A stretch of DNA of 10,235 nucleotides from an uncultured Lachnospiraceae bacterium (GCA_902767195.1 CACXGS010000044.1:1-10235), one strand, 5' to 3'. Shown: positions 1 to 7,463, numbered from the stretch's first letter. Notes: generated from the sequence alone by a model not told the origin. Program-made: numbers and translations.

Positions 1-89
1 ACCGTCAGGGTCAGGAAATCACGCTGGATGTCGAGATCGGTTCCAAAACCGAGTCCGCGCTGAAGGATGAGGAAGAGGCTGAAGAATAG
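1..89 (+). CDS. C-terminal end of an HtrA-like serine protease (partial)
   Basis: The reading frame open from position 3 gives the last 28 residues of a protein and stops at TAG (87-89). The residues GQEITLDVEIGSKTES followed by an acidic EEEAEE stretch look like the final strand of a PDZ domain and the tail of a membrane-bound HtrA/DegP-type protease, an envelope protein quality-control enzyme. The catalytic domain lies outside the window, so the family call rests on a short fragment. The same frame continues past the TAG for 31 sense codons to a TGA at 183-185 (see the next entry), so the protein here is probably shorter than its relatives. This gene reads toward the cluster and is separated from it by a terminator. 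A different PDZ protein is possible. Confidence 0.5.
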   Translation, partial: RQGQEITLDVEIGSKTESALKDEEEAEE

Positions 90-185
90 GCTGCCGAGCC
101 CCAGGAGCAGCCCAATCAGAACGGGATCGAGGGCTGGAGCGATAACCCGATGGAAGACTTCTTCCGCTTCTACTTCGGTTACTGA
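90..185 (+). other. In-frame continuation of the HtrA-like tail beyond a TAG stop
   Basis: Directly after the TAG at 87-89 the same frame runs 31 codons to TGA (183-185). It is rich in Q, N and E and ends in MEDFFRFYFGY, an aromatic end that I recall as typical of clostridial HtrA-like proteases. The composition is protein-like and GC-rich like the codons before the stop, so this looks like former coding sequence cut off by one nonsense change, or codons reached only by readthrough. A sequencing error at the TAG would give the same picture. Confidence 0.45.
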
Positions 186-283
186 TCTCCCCGATCCCTG
201 CAGAACGTTTTACAGCGACGCCTTTACTGACAGGCGGATCTGAAAACAATTGCAAAAACTGTGCCTCAACCGGCACACCTGAA

Positions 284-331
284 AAAAGAAACCGAGGCAG
301 CTCTTTTGCGGGCTGTCTCGATTTCTTTTTA
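284..331. terminator. Bidirectional rho-independent terminator
   Basis: The left arm (284-301) pairs with 312-329 around a ten-base loop; the core CGAGGCAGC opposes GCTGTCTCG with one G-T wobble. A run of A precedes the stem and a run of T follows it, so the hairpin has a U-tract when read from either strand. It can end the HtrA-like transcript from the left and the dehydrogenase transcript from the right. A small hairpin, GTGCC/GGCAC (261-276), lies just before it. Confidence 0.8.
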
Positions 332-357
332 TCTGTCCTTCCTCGTCTTTTAAGGGA

Positions 358-420
358 TCAGATGAGGGTTTCCAACTCCATATCCATCAGGTTTGTGTAA
401 TAGAGTCTGTTGGACAGATG
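358..420 (-). pseudogene. Short coding remnant, related to the right-edge fragment
   Basis: Read on the minus strand, 420-361 encodes HLSNRLYYTNLMDMELETLI and stops at TGA (358-360); another stop lies immediately upstream (421-423). Twenty codons is too short for a gene. The last 16 codons match the fragment at 9917-10000 in 35 of 48 bases by my count, with conservative changes (M/V, L/M, T/S, I/F) and the stop at the same place. I read it as the C-terminal remnant of an unidentified protein family. No start codon or ribosome-binding site belongs to it. The rest of 330-438 shows nothing else. Confidence 0.35.
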
Positions 421-438
421 TCATGTACGTAATCCATT

Positions 439-1587
439 TTATTGACATGCAAGATCGAAAATCTCTGTCATTAGATTCTCCGTAAGCGGTCTTGGATTGC
501 AGGAAATATGCCCGGTAGTCCGCTTGATCACATCTATGAGTTCTGGCATATCCAGTTCCTCAGGCAGATATCCTTTCAGGCTCGTAGGTGCGCCGATTTT
601 TTTCTGAAGATTTCTGACTCTTGCAACTGCTTTTCTCCCATTTTCTTCATCCGAAGCTGTGTCGTCATAGACGCCTAGCGCTCTAGCTATTTCGGCATAT
701 TTTTTCTCTGCATAGGGAAGGTTGAGTTCCATAGCATATGGGAGAAAAATAGAGCATGCATCACCGTGTGGAATGTGATATTCACCGCCAAGGGGCTGTG
801 CCATAATATGTGCTATCCCTATTCCGGCTGTTATGGCACAGCCAGCCAGATAGCTGGCAAGCATCATCCCAGAACGGGCTTCCAGATTACTCGGTTCCTC
901 ACATGCCTTTTCTAGATTCTCGTTGATCAGTGTCATCGCTTTCAGACCATACATTTCGGTCATCGGACTGGCATTCAGAGATACATAAGACTCTATCGCA
1001 TGACTCAGGGCATCCATTCCTGTAGCTGATGTTATTTTCTTTGGAAGTTCAACTGTAAGTGTTGGGTCCAGAATGACGATATCGGCAATCATTGAGGTGT
1101 GGTACAGACTTTTTTTCAATTGATTATTGTTGTTGATCACGACCGCCGTCTTCGTCGCCTCCGCTCCTGTACCGGAGGTTGTCGGTATAGCAACGAAAAG
1201 AGGCGCTTCCTTCGTTACTTGACGCCCATAGAGCTGATACTCTTCGACTTCACCTCCGTTTACAGCGAGCATGCCAATGGTTTTTGCAGCATCAATTACA
1301 CTTCCTCCGCCCAGCGCTACGGTACAGTCACACTCATTGGTCAGAAACAAATCCCTGCCCTTTTCAATTGTTTTCGCATCCGGTTCCCGACCTTGAATTT
1401 CATAAGGAAAGTAGGAGATTCCCGCCGTTTCCAGGACGCTGCTGACCTTTTGGAATCCCTCATGTCTGTGGCTATAAGAGACCAGCATTACTTTTCGTTT
1501 GCCATGCCATCTCAGAATTGCCGCTAATTCCGTGATTTTTTCCTCCCCGAAGATAACCTGCCTGTTTGTAATCATTTCAAACTTCAT
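439..1587 (-). CDS. Iron-containing (group III) alcohol dehydrogenase
   Basis: A cytoplasmic NAD(P)-linked dehydrogenase of the Fe-ADH family, 382 residues, the usual length. The nucleotide-binding motif GGGSVIDAAK is at 93-102, followed by PTTSGTGAE at 135-143. The four expected metal ligands are present: D192 and H196 in GMDALSHAIES, H260 in GIAHIMAQ, and H274 in HIPHGDA. Family members interconvert short alcohols or polyols with aldehydes or ketones; the substrate cannot be read off. It is the last minus-strand gene, 199 bases after the ABC ATPase gene, with a stem-loop in between, so it may be expressed below the transporter or separately. The first ATG is chosen; its upstream GGGGG (1600-1604) is 12 bases away, a poor Shine-Dalgarno site compared with the neighbours. 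In this context it probably handles an alcohol or aldehyde intermediate next to the AOR (inference). Confidence 0.9.
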   Translation of the reverse strand: MKFEMITNRQVIFGEEKITELAAILRWHGKRKVMLVSYSHRHEGFQKVSSVLETAGISYFPYEIQGREPDAKTIEKGRDLFLTNECDCTVALGGGSVIDAAKTIGMLAVNGGEVEEYQLYGRQVTKEAPLFVAIPTTSGTGAEATKTAVVINNNNQLKKSLYHTSMIADIVILDPTLTVELPKKITSATGMDALSHAIESYVSLNASPMTEMYGLKAMTLINENLEKACEEPSNLEARSGMMLASYLAGCAITAGIGIAHIMAQPLGGEYHIPHGDACSIFLPYAMELNLPYAEKKYAEIARALGVYDDTASDEENGRKAVARVRNLQKKIGAPTSLKGYLPEELDMPELIDVIKRTTGHISCNPRPLTENLMTEIFDLACQ

Positions 1588-1640
1588 TACAGATCTTTTC
1601 CCCCTTTTTCGTCTGAGTATTCACAATACTGTATAGCGGA

Positions 1641-1654
1641 GTACATATATGTAC
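1641..1654. promoter_or_regulatory. 14-bp perfect palindrome upstream of the dehydrogenase gene
   Basis: GTACATATATGTAC is a perfect 14-base palindrome 54 bases upstream of the dehydrogenase start. It shares the AT-rich character of the TATGATATCATA sites but not their sequence, so it is at best a diverged copy or a site for another regulator. I could not place a convincing promoter around it. Confidence 0.3.
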
Positions 1655-1702
1655 CGGCACATCCTTTCTGCCGATAGAATCTAATCCGTAAACGATCCAT
1701 AA

Positions 1703-1756
1703 TAAGGATATGGTCTGGAGCACCAGAGGCTATCGGTATTCCAGACCATATGTTTA
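1703..1756 (-). terminator. Intercistronic stem-loop between ATPase and dehydrogenase genes
   Basis: ATATGGTCTGGA (1708-1719) pairs perfectly with TCCAGACCATAT (1740-1751), and an outer AATAA/TTATT pairing extends the stem past two mismatches. The loop is 20 bases. It follows the ATPase stop codon (1787) by about 35 bases in the direction of transcription. There is no clean U-run after it, only CCTTATT, so it may be a leaky terminator or an RNA-processing or stability element that lowers dehydrogenase expression. Confidence 0.5.
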
Positions 1757-1786
1757 TTGTCGCAAGGTCACCTGTCTCTTAACCCG

Positions 1787-3292
1787 TCAGCCGGCGTTTT
1801 GCAGTTCTTCTGATGCTATGGAATATTTCAGAATTTCCTCTGCGCTGGTTTGTGCCGTAACAAGCTCCTTAACGATCTCGCCCATACGCATTACCAGAAT
1901 TCGGTCAGATGAACTCATCAGTTCATCCGTTTCCGATGAGCAAATAATGATACCAATCCCTGCTTCAGCTAGTTTGCGCAGGTTATCGTAGATTTCCTGC
2001 TTTGCACCGACATCTACACCGCGTGTCGGTTCATCCAATATAATCAGCTGTTTTTCACCTGCTACCCACCGTGACAGAACTGCTTTCTGCTGGTTTCCTC
2101 CGGAAAGGGATGTGATAGGTAAAGACGAATCCCTAGGCTGAACGTTGAAATCCTTCATCATCCGGTCCGAAATCTCTTTTTCTTTTTTCCTGTTCAGCCT
2201 AAAGCCGAGCTGATCCAGAATCGTCATAGTGATGTTATTTGCTACACTTAAGTTTGGCATGATCCCCTCATCTTTACGTGAGATAGGGACATGTCCAATC
2301 CCGACACCTACCGCCTGTGTCGGTGTCTTGGGGTGGATTTCTTTCCCTTCAAAACTAATAGTTCCGGTATAGTCCCTGTTCGCACCGAAAAGCGTACGCG
2401 CCAATTCGCTCTTGCCAGACCCGACTAGCCCTGTTATCGCAAGAATCTCATGACGTCTCAGATCAAAGGAGACATTTTTGACAAGATTCCGATAGTAGAG
2501 GTTCCGGACAGAAAACATAATGTCATCGACATCTCCGTGAACTACATCGGATTTTCGGAAAATTTCCACTGATTTTCCGAGCATATAATGCGTGATGTCC
2601 TCCAGTGAATAGTCGGTGACAGGTCCTTTTGCGACACAGTGGCCATCACGCAGAATGGATATCTGATCGCAGAATTGGAAGATTTCTTCCATTTTATGCG
2701 TAATAAGCACAATTGTAATACCTGCTCTTTTTAAGTCCCTGATCAGTTGATACAGGATTTTCTCTTCCGCCTGAGAGAGTGAAGAAGACGGCTCATCCAG
2801 GAACAGCAGTTTCGGTTTCCGATAAATGCACTTTGCAATTTCTACCAGCTGCTGTTTGGCAAGCGGCAAATGCTTAACCTGATCGGTTGCTTCAATATCT
2901 ATTCCAAGCTCATTGAGAAAAGTCTGCACATTCTGATTGCAACGCTTCCAGTCAATCGGTTTTCCGCTCTGCTGCATTTCGCAAAGCATAATGTTTTCTG
3001 TTACAGTCAGTTCTCTGAAAAGATTCAGTTCCTGGAAAACCATGGTAATCCCATGATTCATCGCCTCAGTCGGGCTTGAGAAGCTGACTTTCTCTCCGTT
3101 CAGGAACAGTTCTCCCTGATCTGCGGTATAGACCCCTTGCATAATCTTCACCAAGGTCGATTTTCCGGCACCGTTAACACCGATCAGGGCGTGAATTTCC
3201 CCGGGCATGAAATCAATGCTGATATCCTCAAGCACGTTATTGCTGCCGAAGCTTTTATAGATATGCTGAACGGCGAAAATTGGTGTAGCCAT
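1787..3292 (-). CDS. Sugar ABC transporter ATP-binding protein (RbsA-type, two ATPase domains)
   Basis: A 501-residue protein with two fused ATPase domains, the arrangement and length of RbsA/MglA-type sugar importers. Domain 1: Walker A GVNGAGKST (38-46), a diverged signature LPLAKQQLVEIAK (142-154) and Walker B LLFLDEP (162-168). Domain 2: the altered Walker A GLVGSGKSE (288-296) usual for the second half of this family, signature LSGGNQQ (396-402) and Walker B ILDEP (418-422). It powers the membrane permease from the cytoplasmic face. AGGGAGG (3300-3306) lies seven bases before the ATG, supporting this start. It follows the binding-protein gene by 103 bases containing a strong stem-loop, a layout that usually lets the binding protein be made in excess. 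The substrate class is inferred from family membership only. Confidence 0.93.
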   Translation of the reverse strand: MATPIFAVQHIYKSFGSNNVLEDISIDFMPGEIHALIGVNGAGKSTLVKIMQGVYTADQGELFLNGEKVSFSSPTEAMNHGITMVFQELNLFRELTVTENIMLCEMQQSGKPIDWKRCNQNVQTFLNELGIDIEATDQVKHLPLAKQQLVEIAKCIYRKPKLLFLDEPSSSLSQAEEKILYQLIRDLKRAGITIVLITHKMEEIFQFCDQISILRDGHCVAKGPVTDYSLEDITHYMLGKSVEIFRKSDVVHGDVDDIMFSVRNLYYRNLVKNVSFDLRRHEILAITGLVGSGKSELARTLFGANRDYTGTISFEGKEIHPKTPTQAVGVGIGHVPISRKDEGIMPNLSVANNITMTILDQLGFRLNRKKEKEISDRMMKDFNVQPRDSSLPITSLSGGNQQKAVLSRWVAGEKQLIILDEPTRGVDVGAKQEIYDNLRKLAEAGIGIIICSSETDELMSSSDRILVMRMGEIVKELVTAQTSAEEILKYSIASEELQNAG

Positions 3293-3350
3293 TTAAAATC
3301 CTCCCTGAGAAAACGATACGACTTATGGTCACTCATCAATTTTGAAACGT

Positions 3351-3383
3351 GCCGGCCGGATAACATACAGCCATCCGGCCGGC
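3351..3383 (-). promoter_or_regulatory. Strong stem-loop between binding-protein and ATPase genes
   Basis: GCCGGCCGGAT (3351-3361) pairs perfectly with ATCCGGCCGGC (3373-3383) around an 11-base loop, 12 bases after the binding-protein stop codon. No U-run follows in the minus direction, so full termination is unlikely. Such elements commonly protect the upstream message from 3' degradation and raise binding-protein levels relative to the ATPase. Confidence 0.65.
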
Positions 3384-3395
3384 AAAGTGGACCAA

Positions 3396-4454
3396 TTACT
3401 TTGTGGTCTGCATAATGTAGGCGTCTGTCTCCATCGGGCCCCATTCAGAAACGGTAGAAACATCCTTCGTACCCCAGCGATCCGGAGAATCAACATTCTC
3501 TGCAGTTACAGCCGTCGTCTCAAAGAAGATTGTTTCTGGGATCTCATAGCCGTGTAGATAGTCAATGATGACTTTAGCTGCGATGTCAGAGTGTAACGCA
3601 GCATTGTGCTCAGCACATTGGTCGATGTAGCCCTGGCTTATAAAGCGGCAACCAGAAGGATCCGCATCAATGGAGACGTAGGTCACATGACCATCTTCAC
3701 CCAAGGGGAACAAGCGGTCAAGTTCCTGCAGTGCCTGGATCACTCCGGAGTCCTGGCAATCGGCACAATTGTAGATTGCGTTCACTTCCGGATGAGCAGT
3801 CAACATGTCCTTTGTTGCGTTATAAGCTACTGTTGGATCCCAGTCGCACTCAGATTCAGCAACAATCTCGATATTTCCAAGTTCTTTTGCTGCATCTGCA
3901 AACCCCTGTTGACGCTGCACGCCGATGGTTCCTGCCATGTCACCAAGCGTGATTGCCACTTTCGCAGTCTCGCCTTTCGCAGCATAGTATTCGCTGATAT
4001 ACTTTGCATCTACTTCGCCAAGAGAAAGCTGATCGGTCTGAATGATGGTCAGAATGTCTACACCTGCATCATCAATAATACCGATGTCAAGCAAAATCAC
4101 GGGGATTCCTTCGTTGTTTGCTTGCTTGATAGCCGGGACAATTGCCGCAGCATCAATCGGCTTAATAACGATGGCATCCGGCTGGAGAACCAAGCTGTCA
4201 ATGACCATCTGAGCTTGTGTCGCGGCATCATTTTCAGGGTTGTAGATCTGGCACTTACCGCCTTCCGTTTCAATCAGGGCCTTCAGGTAAGAAGTTCCGA
4301 TCGCCTGCCAGTCGCTTGCTACTTCATTGGACACATAAACGATGTTGGCCGGCTTGCCGTCAATGACAAGCAGTCCGTCATCCGCAGCAAATGCCGTAGC
4401 ATTCAGACTGAGGATGAAAACCAGTGCGAGAACAGTGCATAGAATTTTTTTCAT
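3396..4454 (-). CDS. Sugar ABC transporter substrate-binding protein (RbsB-like)
   Basis: A 352-residue exported binding protein of the periplasmic-binding-protein type I class (RbsB-like). The N-terminus MKKILCTVLALVFILSLNAT is a signal peptide with an AFA|AD signal peptidase I site after residue 23. The mature protein begins with the typical first strand IVYVSNE (38-44); PDAIVIKPI (92-100) and YVSIDADPSG (259-268) are further family-like segments. There is no lipobox cysteine, although Gram-positive binding proteins are usually lipoproteins. The mature chain has six cysteines (68, 203, 230, 233, 269, 280), including CADC. AGGAGG (4462-4467) sits seven bases before the ATG. It lies between the permease gene (57 bases upstream) and the ATPase gene. 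The ligand is unknown; neighbours point to a sugar, polyol or sugar acid. Confidence 0.9.
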   Translation of the reverse strand: MKKILCTVLALVFILSLNATAFAADDGLLVIDGKPANIVYVSNEVASDWQAIGTSYLKALIETEGGKCQIYNPENDAATQAQMVIDSLVLQPDAIVIKPIDAAAIVPAIKQANNEGIPVILLDIGIIDDAGVDILTIIQTDQLSLGEVDAKYISEYYAAKGETAKVAITLGDMAGTIGVQRQQGFADAAKELGNIEIVAESECDWDPTVAYNATKDMLTAHPEVNAIYNCADCQDSGVIQALQELDRLFPLGEDGHVTYVSIDADPSGCRFISQGYIDQCAEHNAALHSDIAAKVIIDYLHGYEIPETIFFETTAVTAENVDSPDRWGTKDVSTVSEWGPMETDAYIMQTTK

Positions 4455-4511
4455 TGTGTTTCCTCCTTTTATTCCTTCCGGTCATGCCGGTTAAGGTACA
4501 GATTAAACAGC

Positions 4512-5468
4512 TCATGCCTTCTTGGCACGATATTTCTGATAGGCATCCAGCGCAACAACGACGAAGATTATCAGGCCCTTGCAGATTTCCTGAATAAATG
4601 GAGTAACCCCCATCAGATTCAGTCCGTTGGAAATCATTGCGATAGCAATTGCGCCAAGGATCGTTCCTCCGACGGAGCCAATACCGCCGGATAGACTGGT
4701 TCCGCCTAAAACACAGGATGCAATGGCATCCATATTCAGGGTACTCGCGATGGATGCAGAAGCACTCATCAACTTCGAGGTCTGAAGTATGGCACCCCAT
4801 CCGCACAGGAAGCCGGAAATGACATAGGCGATGATAGTGATCTGAGTTGTTTTCATACCTGCCATCCAAGCTGCATTGGGATTGCCGCCCACTGCATAAA
4901 GCTTCCGTCCGTAGTTGGAGTAACGCAGGATGAATGCTGCAATAATGGCAATGATAATCATCATGATAACAGGTCCCGGAATCACATTAAACAGTGTTGC
5001 ATTGAAAATCCCGTGAATATCAGGGAATCCATAGACCGTCATTCCATTGGAATAGAGTTTTCCATATCCTGTCGTGATATCCCCGACTGCCATAGTTACG
5101 ATGAAAGCAACCATGCCGAATTTACCAACAGAAATACCGTTCACCAAGCCGACAAAAGACGAGATCAATATTCCGATTAGCAGAACCGCCAGCCAGGGCA
5201 TTCCGTTTTTCATCATCTGCGCCATGATCAAAGAGGTCATAACTACATTGCCTGAAACTGAGAGATCAATTCCTCCGGTAATTAGCACAAAGGTCATACC
5301 GATTCCGACAATTCCGTTCAGTGCAGAAGATACCAGAATATTCTTAACGTTCCGGAATGAGACGAATAAACCACCTGTTGCCAGAGAGAAAACTACGATG
5401 ATGAGGACGATCAGCAAAAGCAGGCCGCCCATGTTACGAAGACTCTTCAGTGCTTTGCTGTTTTTCAT
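4512..5468 (-). CDS. Sugar ABC transporter permease (RbsC-type)
   Basis: A 318-residue integral membrane protein of the branched-chain/ribose permease family (BPD_transp_2). Hydrophobic segments run through most of the chain, beginning at GGLLLLIVLIIVVFSLA (14-30). The family motif GGIDLSV is at 65-71 and the late loop motif VLGGTSLSGGIGSVGG is in the C-terminal third. Members work as dimers with one double ATPase, so a single permease gene is enough for this importer. The gene starts 26 bases after the enolase-superfamily stop; GGATGG upstream of the ATG is a weaker ribosome site than those of the neighbouring genes, which fits translation coupled to the gene before it. It ends with a lysine-rich, cytoplasmic-type tail (YRAKKA). 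Confidence 0.92.
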   Translation of the reverse strand: MKNSKALKSLRNMGGLLLLIVLIIVVFSLATGGLFVSFRNVKNILVSSALNGIVGIGMTFVLITGGIDLSVSGNVVMTSLIMAQMMKNGMPWLAVLLIGILISSFVGLVNGISVGKFGMVAFIVTMAVGDITTGYGKLYSNGMTVYGFPDIHGIFNATLFNVIPGPVIMMIIIAIIAAFILRYSNYGRKLYAVGGNPNAAWMAGMKTTQITIIAYVISGFLCGWGAILQTSKLMSASASIASTLNMDAIASCVLGGTSLSGGIGSVGGTILGAIAIAMISNGLNLMGVTPFIQEICKGLIIFVVVALDAYQKYRAKKA

Positions 5469-5494
5469 TGCCGGTTTCCATCCCTTTCTTCTGA

Positions 5495-6640
5495 TTAATT
5501 GATTTTATATTTCTTCAGAATATCATGATTGATCTCAACCCCGATTCCCGCTGCATCTGGAACCATTACATATCCGTTCTCGAATCGGACCCCGTCATAG
5601 ATCAAATCAAGTCGGAAGGGATGGCTGGACTGATCATACTCCAGCATCGGCTCCACTGGCATCAACGCCAGCGGGGTGGGCGGGAGCGTGGCAATAAACT
5701 GCAGAGACGCGGCAAGGCCAACTCCTGAGCCCCAAACGTGAGGAATCATCATCGTGTTGTATGCCTGTGTCATAGCTGCATATTTTTTACACTCGGTGAA
5801 TCCGCCGTTGGAACACAGATCCGGTTGATAAATATCCAGCGCTCCTGCTTCCAACCATAACTTATAGGTTGCTTTTCCGAACAGGTTCTCTCCCGAAGCG
5901 ATAAAAGACGCGGTTAGATTACGGATTGCTGCATAACCGCTGATATCCTCTGGAGCCAGAAGCTCTTCAAAGAATTCCAGATGCTCGTCCTGCAGGGAAA
6001 GAATGATTTTGCGTGCAACCGCCTGATTATATGCGCAATTGAAGTCTGCCATTAACTTTGCGTCCGGGCCAATTCCGGCACGTACCGCTTTGATATACGC
6101 GATGTCATTTTCCGGGCGAAACCCCACCTTGAGTTTCATTCCCGTGAAACCGCGATCCAGATAGCTCTGGGCCTCCTTCACAGCGTCTTCCGGATACTTT
6201 CCGTCATGCTTCCGGTAGAAGCCGGTTGCATAGGCCAAAACCTTGTCTCTGAAATTTCCACCGATCAGTTTACTGACTGGTTTCCCCAAGTGTCTTCCGA
6301 TCGAATCCCAAATTGCAATATCCACACCACTGAGTGCATTAATTGCTGCTCCCTGCTGACCGAATGGCCTGGCTCCGTTGTAGCACTCCTCCCAGAGGAC
6401 TTCGACATCGAAGATATCACGTCCGATCAGTCTCGGGCGATAGTTGTTTTCAATGAATGCTGCAGAAATCTGTGGAGGTTGCTGCCCATGGCACATGCAT
6501 TCCCCGAAGCCGCTCTCTCCATCCTCGGTGATGACCTCCACGATTACGGAACTCCGACAATTTACCCATCCTTGGGAAAAACAGAATTCATCATTGAGTG
6601 GCGCCTGAATCACATGTACCTTGACATCTTTGATTGTCAT
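5495..6640 (-). CDS. Enolase-superfamily enzyme, mandelate racemase subgroup (galactarolactone cycloisomerase-like)
   Basis: A 381-residue cytoplasmic enzyme of the mandelate racemase/muconate lactonizing family. Visible active-site residues are the K169-x-K171 motif in MKLKVG, metal ligands D199 (MAD), E225 (FFEELL) and E251 (SGE), and the D274 (QPD)/H301 (PHVW) dyad. The spacing matches mandelate racemase with a constant offset of four. The segments PHVWGSGVGLAASLQF, PVEPMLEYD and PDAAGIGVEI recall galactarolactone cycloisomerase from memory, so the substrate is likely a sugar acid or its lactone. A sugar-acid dehydratase (galactonate type) is the main alternative. GGAGG (6648-6652) lies seven bases before the ATG. 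It is the first gene of the import operon and has a repressor-type palindrome 23 bases upstream of its start. Confidence 0.82.
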   Translation of the reverse strand: MTIKDVKVHVIQAPLNDEFCFSQGWVNCRSSVIVEVITEDGESGFGECMCHGQQPPQISAAFIENNYRPRLIGRDIFDVEVLWEECYNGARPFGQQGAAINALSGVDIAIWDSIGRHLGKPVSKLIGGNFRDKVLAYATGFYRKHDGKYPEDAVKEAQSYLDRGFTGMKLKVGFRPENDIAYIKAVRAGIGPDAKLMADFNCAYNQAVARKIILSLQDEHLEFFEELLAPEDISGYAAIRNLTASFIASGENLFGKATYKLWLEAGALDIYQPDLCSNGGFTECKKYAAMTQAYNTMMIPHVWGSGVGLAASLQFIATLPPTPLALMPVEPMLEYDQSSHPFRLDLIYDGVRFENGYVMVPDAAGIGVEINHDILKKYKIN

Positions 6641-6662
6641 GTGAAAACCTCCATTATCTCTT

Positions 6663-6685
6663 TATATGATATCTGATATCATATA
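6663..6685. promoter_or_regulatory. Operator palindrome before the enolase-superfamily/ABC operon
   Basis: Two perfect 11-base arms, TATATGATATC and GATATCATATA, flank a single T. The inner core TGATATCA recurs in the two operators around the gntR/AOR intergenic region. It lies 23 bases upstream of the enolase-superfamily ATG and 67 bases downstream of the regulator's stop, so it probably controls a separate promoter for the operon. No -35/-10 pair was good enough to annotate; the operator probably overlaps the core promoter. Confidence 0.72.
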
Positions 6686-6726
6686 TCTTAATGCGTAATC
6701 GCATAATCTTTTTATTTCTAGACCAG

Positions 6727-6748
6727 CCAGCAGAGTCAACTTTGCTGG
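6727..6748 (-). terminator. Stem-loop just after the GntR regulator gene
   Basis: CCAGCA (6727-6732) pairs with TGCTGG (6743-6748), and AGT/ACT extends the stem inside one mismatch. It begins five bases after the regulator's stop codon. It lacks a U-run on the minus strand, so it is a weak or incomplete terminator separating regulator and operon. Some readthrough into the enolase-superfamily gene is likely. Confidence 0.45.
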
Positions 6749-6752
6749 CAGA

Positions 6753-7439
6753 TTACGCGCTTTCCTCTTTCAGATAGCGTTCCTTTATATTGCTCTGTGT
6801 CACGACCAGATGTGTCTGCATATTGGCTTCTGCTTTCTGTCCATCTTTTGTCACAATGGCATCATAGATATTCCGATGATAGTGGTATGCTCGTTCTATA
6901 ACTTCCGGCCCCTGAGATGCAGAGGTAATGGTATCTCTGAGTAGCGGAGTATACGCTTGTTCAATGATCAGAAGAATGGGATTCTTGCTGGCTTTCACTA
7001 GAGCAAGGTGGAAACCAAGATCTGCTTCAATATACTTATCGTCCATTGTCTCTGCTGCTTCCATTTTCTCTATATAAGAGAGCATTTCTGCGAGATCCTG
7101 CTCTGTTGCGCGCTTAGCCGCGTGGAAAGCCGCTTCCGCCTCTACTGCAGTTCTGACTTCGATCAAATCCAGTAGCGTGCAACCACTCATGGAGATCGCA
7201 TCTGCCATAGTCTGCCTTAAAGTCTCTGCGCTGTTTTCCGTCACTAGAATTCCTTTTCCATGTACACGCTTAACAAAACCGCGCACTTCGAGACTTCGTA
7301 CAGCCTCGCGAATGGTCATTCTACTAACGCCCAACTGCTCACTGAGTTCACCTTCACTGGGAAGATAGCCATTTTCATCAACTTTACGGTCCGCGATCAT
7401 CTTCCGAATATCCTGAGTCGCTTTCTCTACAAGTGTCAC
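6753..7439 (-). CDS. GntR-family transcriptional regulator (FadR subfamily, FCD domain)
   Basis: A DNA-binding repressor-type protein, 228 residues from a GTG start. The winged helix is N-terminal, with LPSEGELSEQLGVSRMTIRE at about 26-45. The C-terminal FCD effector domain has the usual metal-binding pattern: D140, H144 (DLGFH), H188 (HYHRN) and H210 (QTH). FadR-subfamily relatives such as DgoR, UxuR and LldR sense sugar acids or hydroxy acids, matching the neighbours. The GTG at 7437-7439 is preferred because AGAAGGAG (7447-7454) sits seven bases before it; an in-frame ATG at 7455-7457 and a TTG before it overlap or precede that site and have no ribosome site of their own. Its promoter overlaps a palindrome, implying self-repression. 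It very probably binds all three TATGATATCATA-type sites. Confidence 0.9.
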   Translation of the reverse strand: MTLVEKATQDIRKMIADRKVDENGYLPSEGELSEQLGVSRMTIREAVRSLEVRGFVKRVHGKGILVTENSAETLRQTMADAISMSGCTLLDLIEVRTAVEAEAAFHAAKRATEQDLAEMLSYIEKMEAAETMDDKYIEADLGFHLALVKASKNPILLIIEQAYTPLLRDTITSASQGPEVIERAYHYHRNIYDAIVTKDGQKAEANMQTHLVVTQSNIKERYLKEESA

Positions 7440-7463
7440 AGTACCGCTCCTTCTCATCAAGGT

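Noticed and set aside
3606..4442. 278-codon open frame on the plus strand opposite the binding-protein gene
   Set aside because: It lies entirely antisense to a clear family member with a signal peptide and a good ribosome site. Its translation shows no domain and is dominated by mirror-codon residues.
1078..6417. Further GATATC hexamers within coding regions as extra operators
   Set aside because: They occur mostly as GAT-ATC or overlapping codons, lack the A/T inverted arms, and sit in coding sequence. The number is not convincing beyond chance.
6661..6691. TTAAGA and TATAAA as the promoter of the enolase-superfamily operon
   Set aside because: The spacer would be 19 bases and the start point would fall almost on the ribosome site, so the pair is not credible as drawn.
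7455..7460. TTG/ATG as the start of the GntR regulator
   Set aside because: Neither has an upstream ribosome site, while the GTG at 7437-7439 has AGAAGGAG at ideal spacing.
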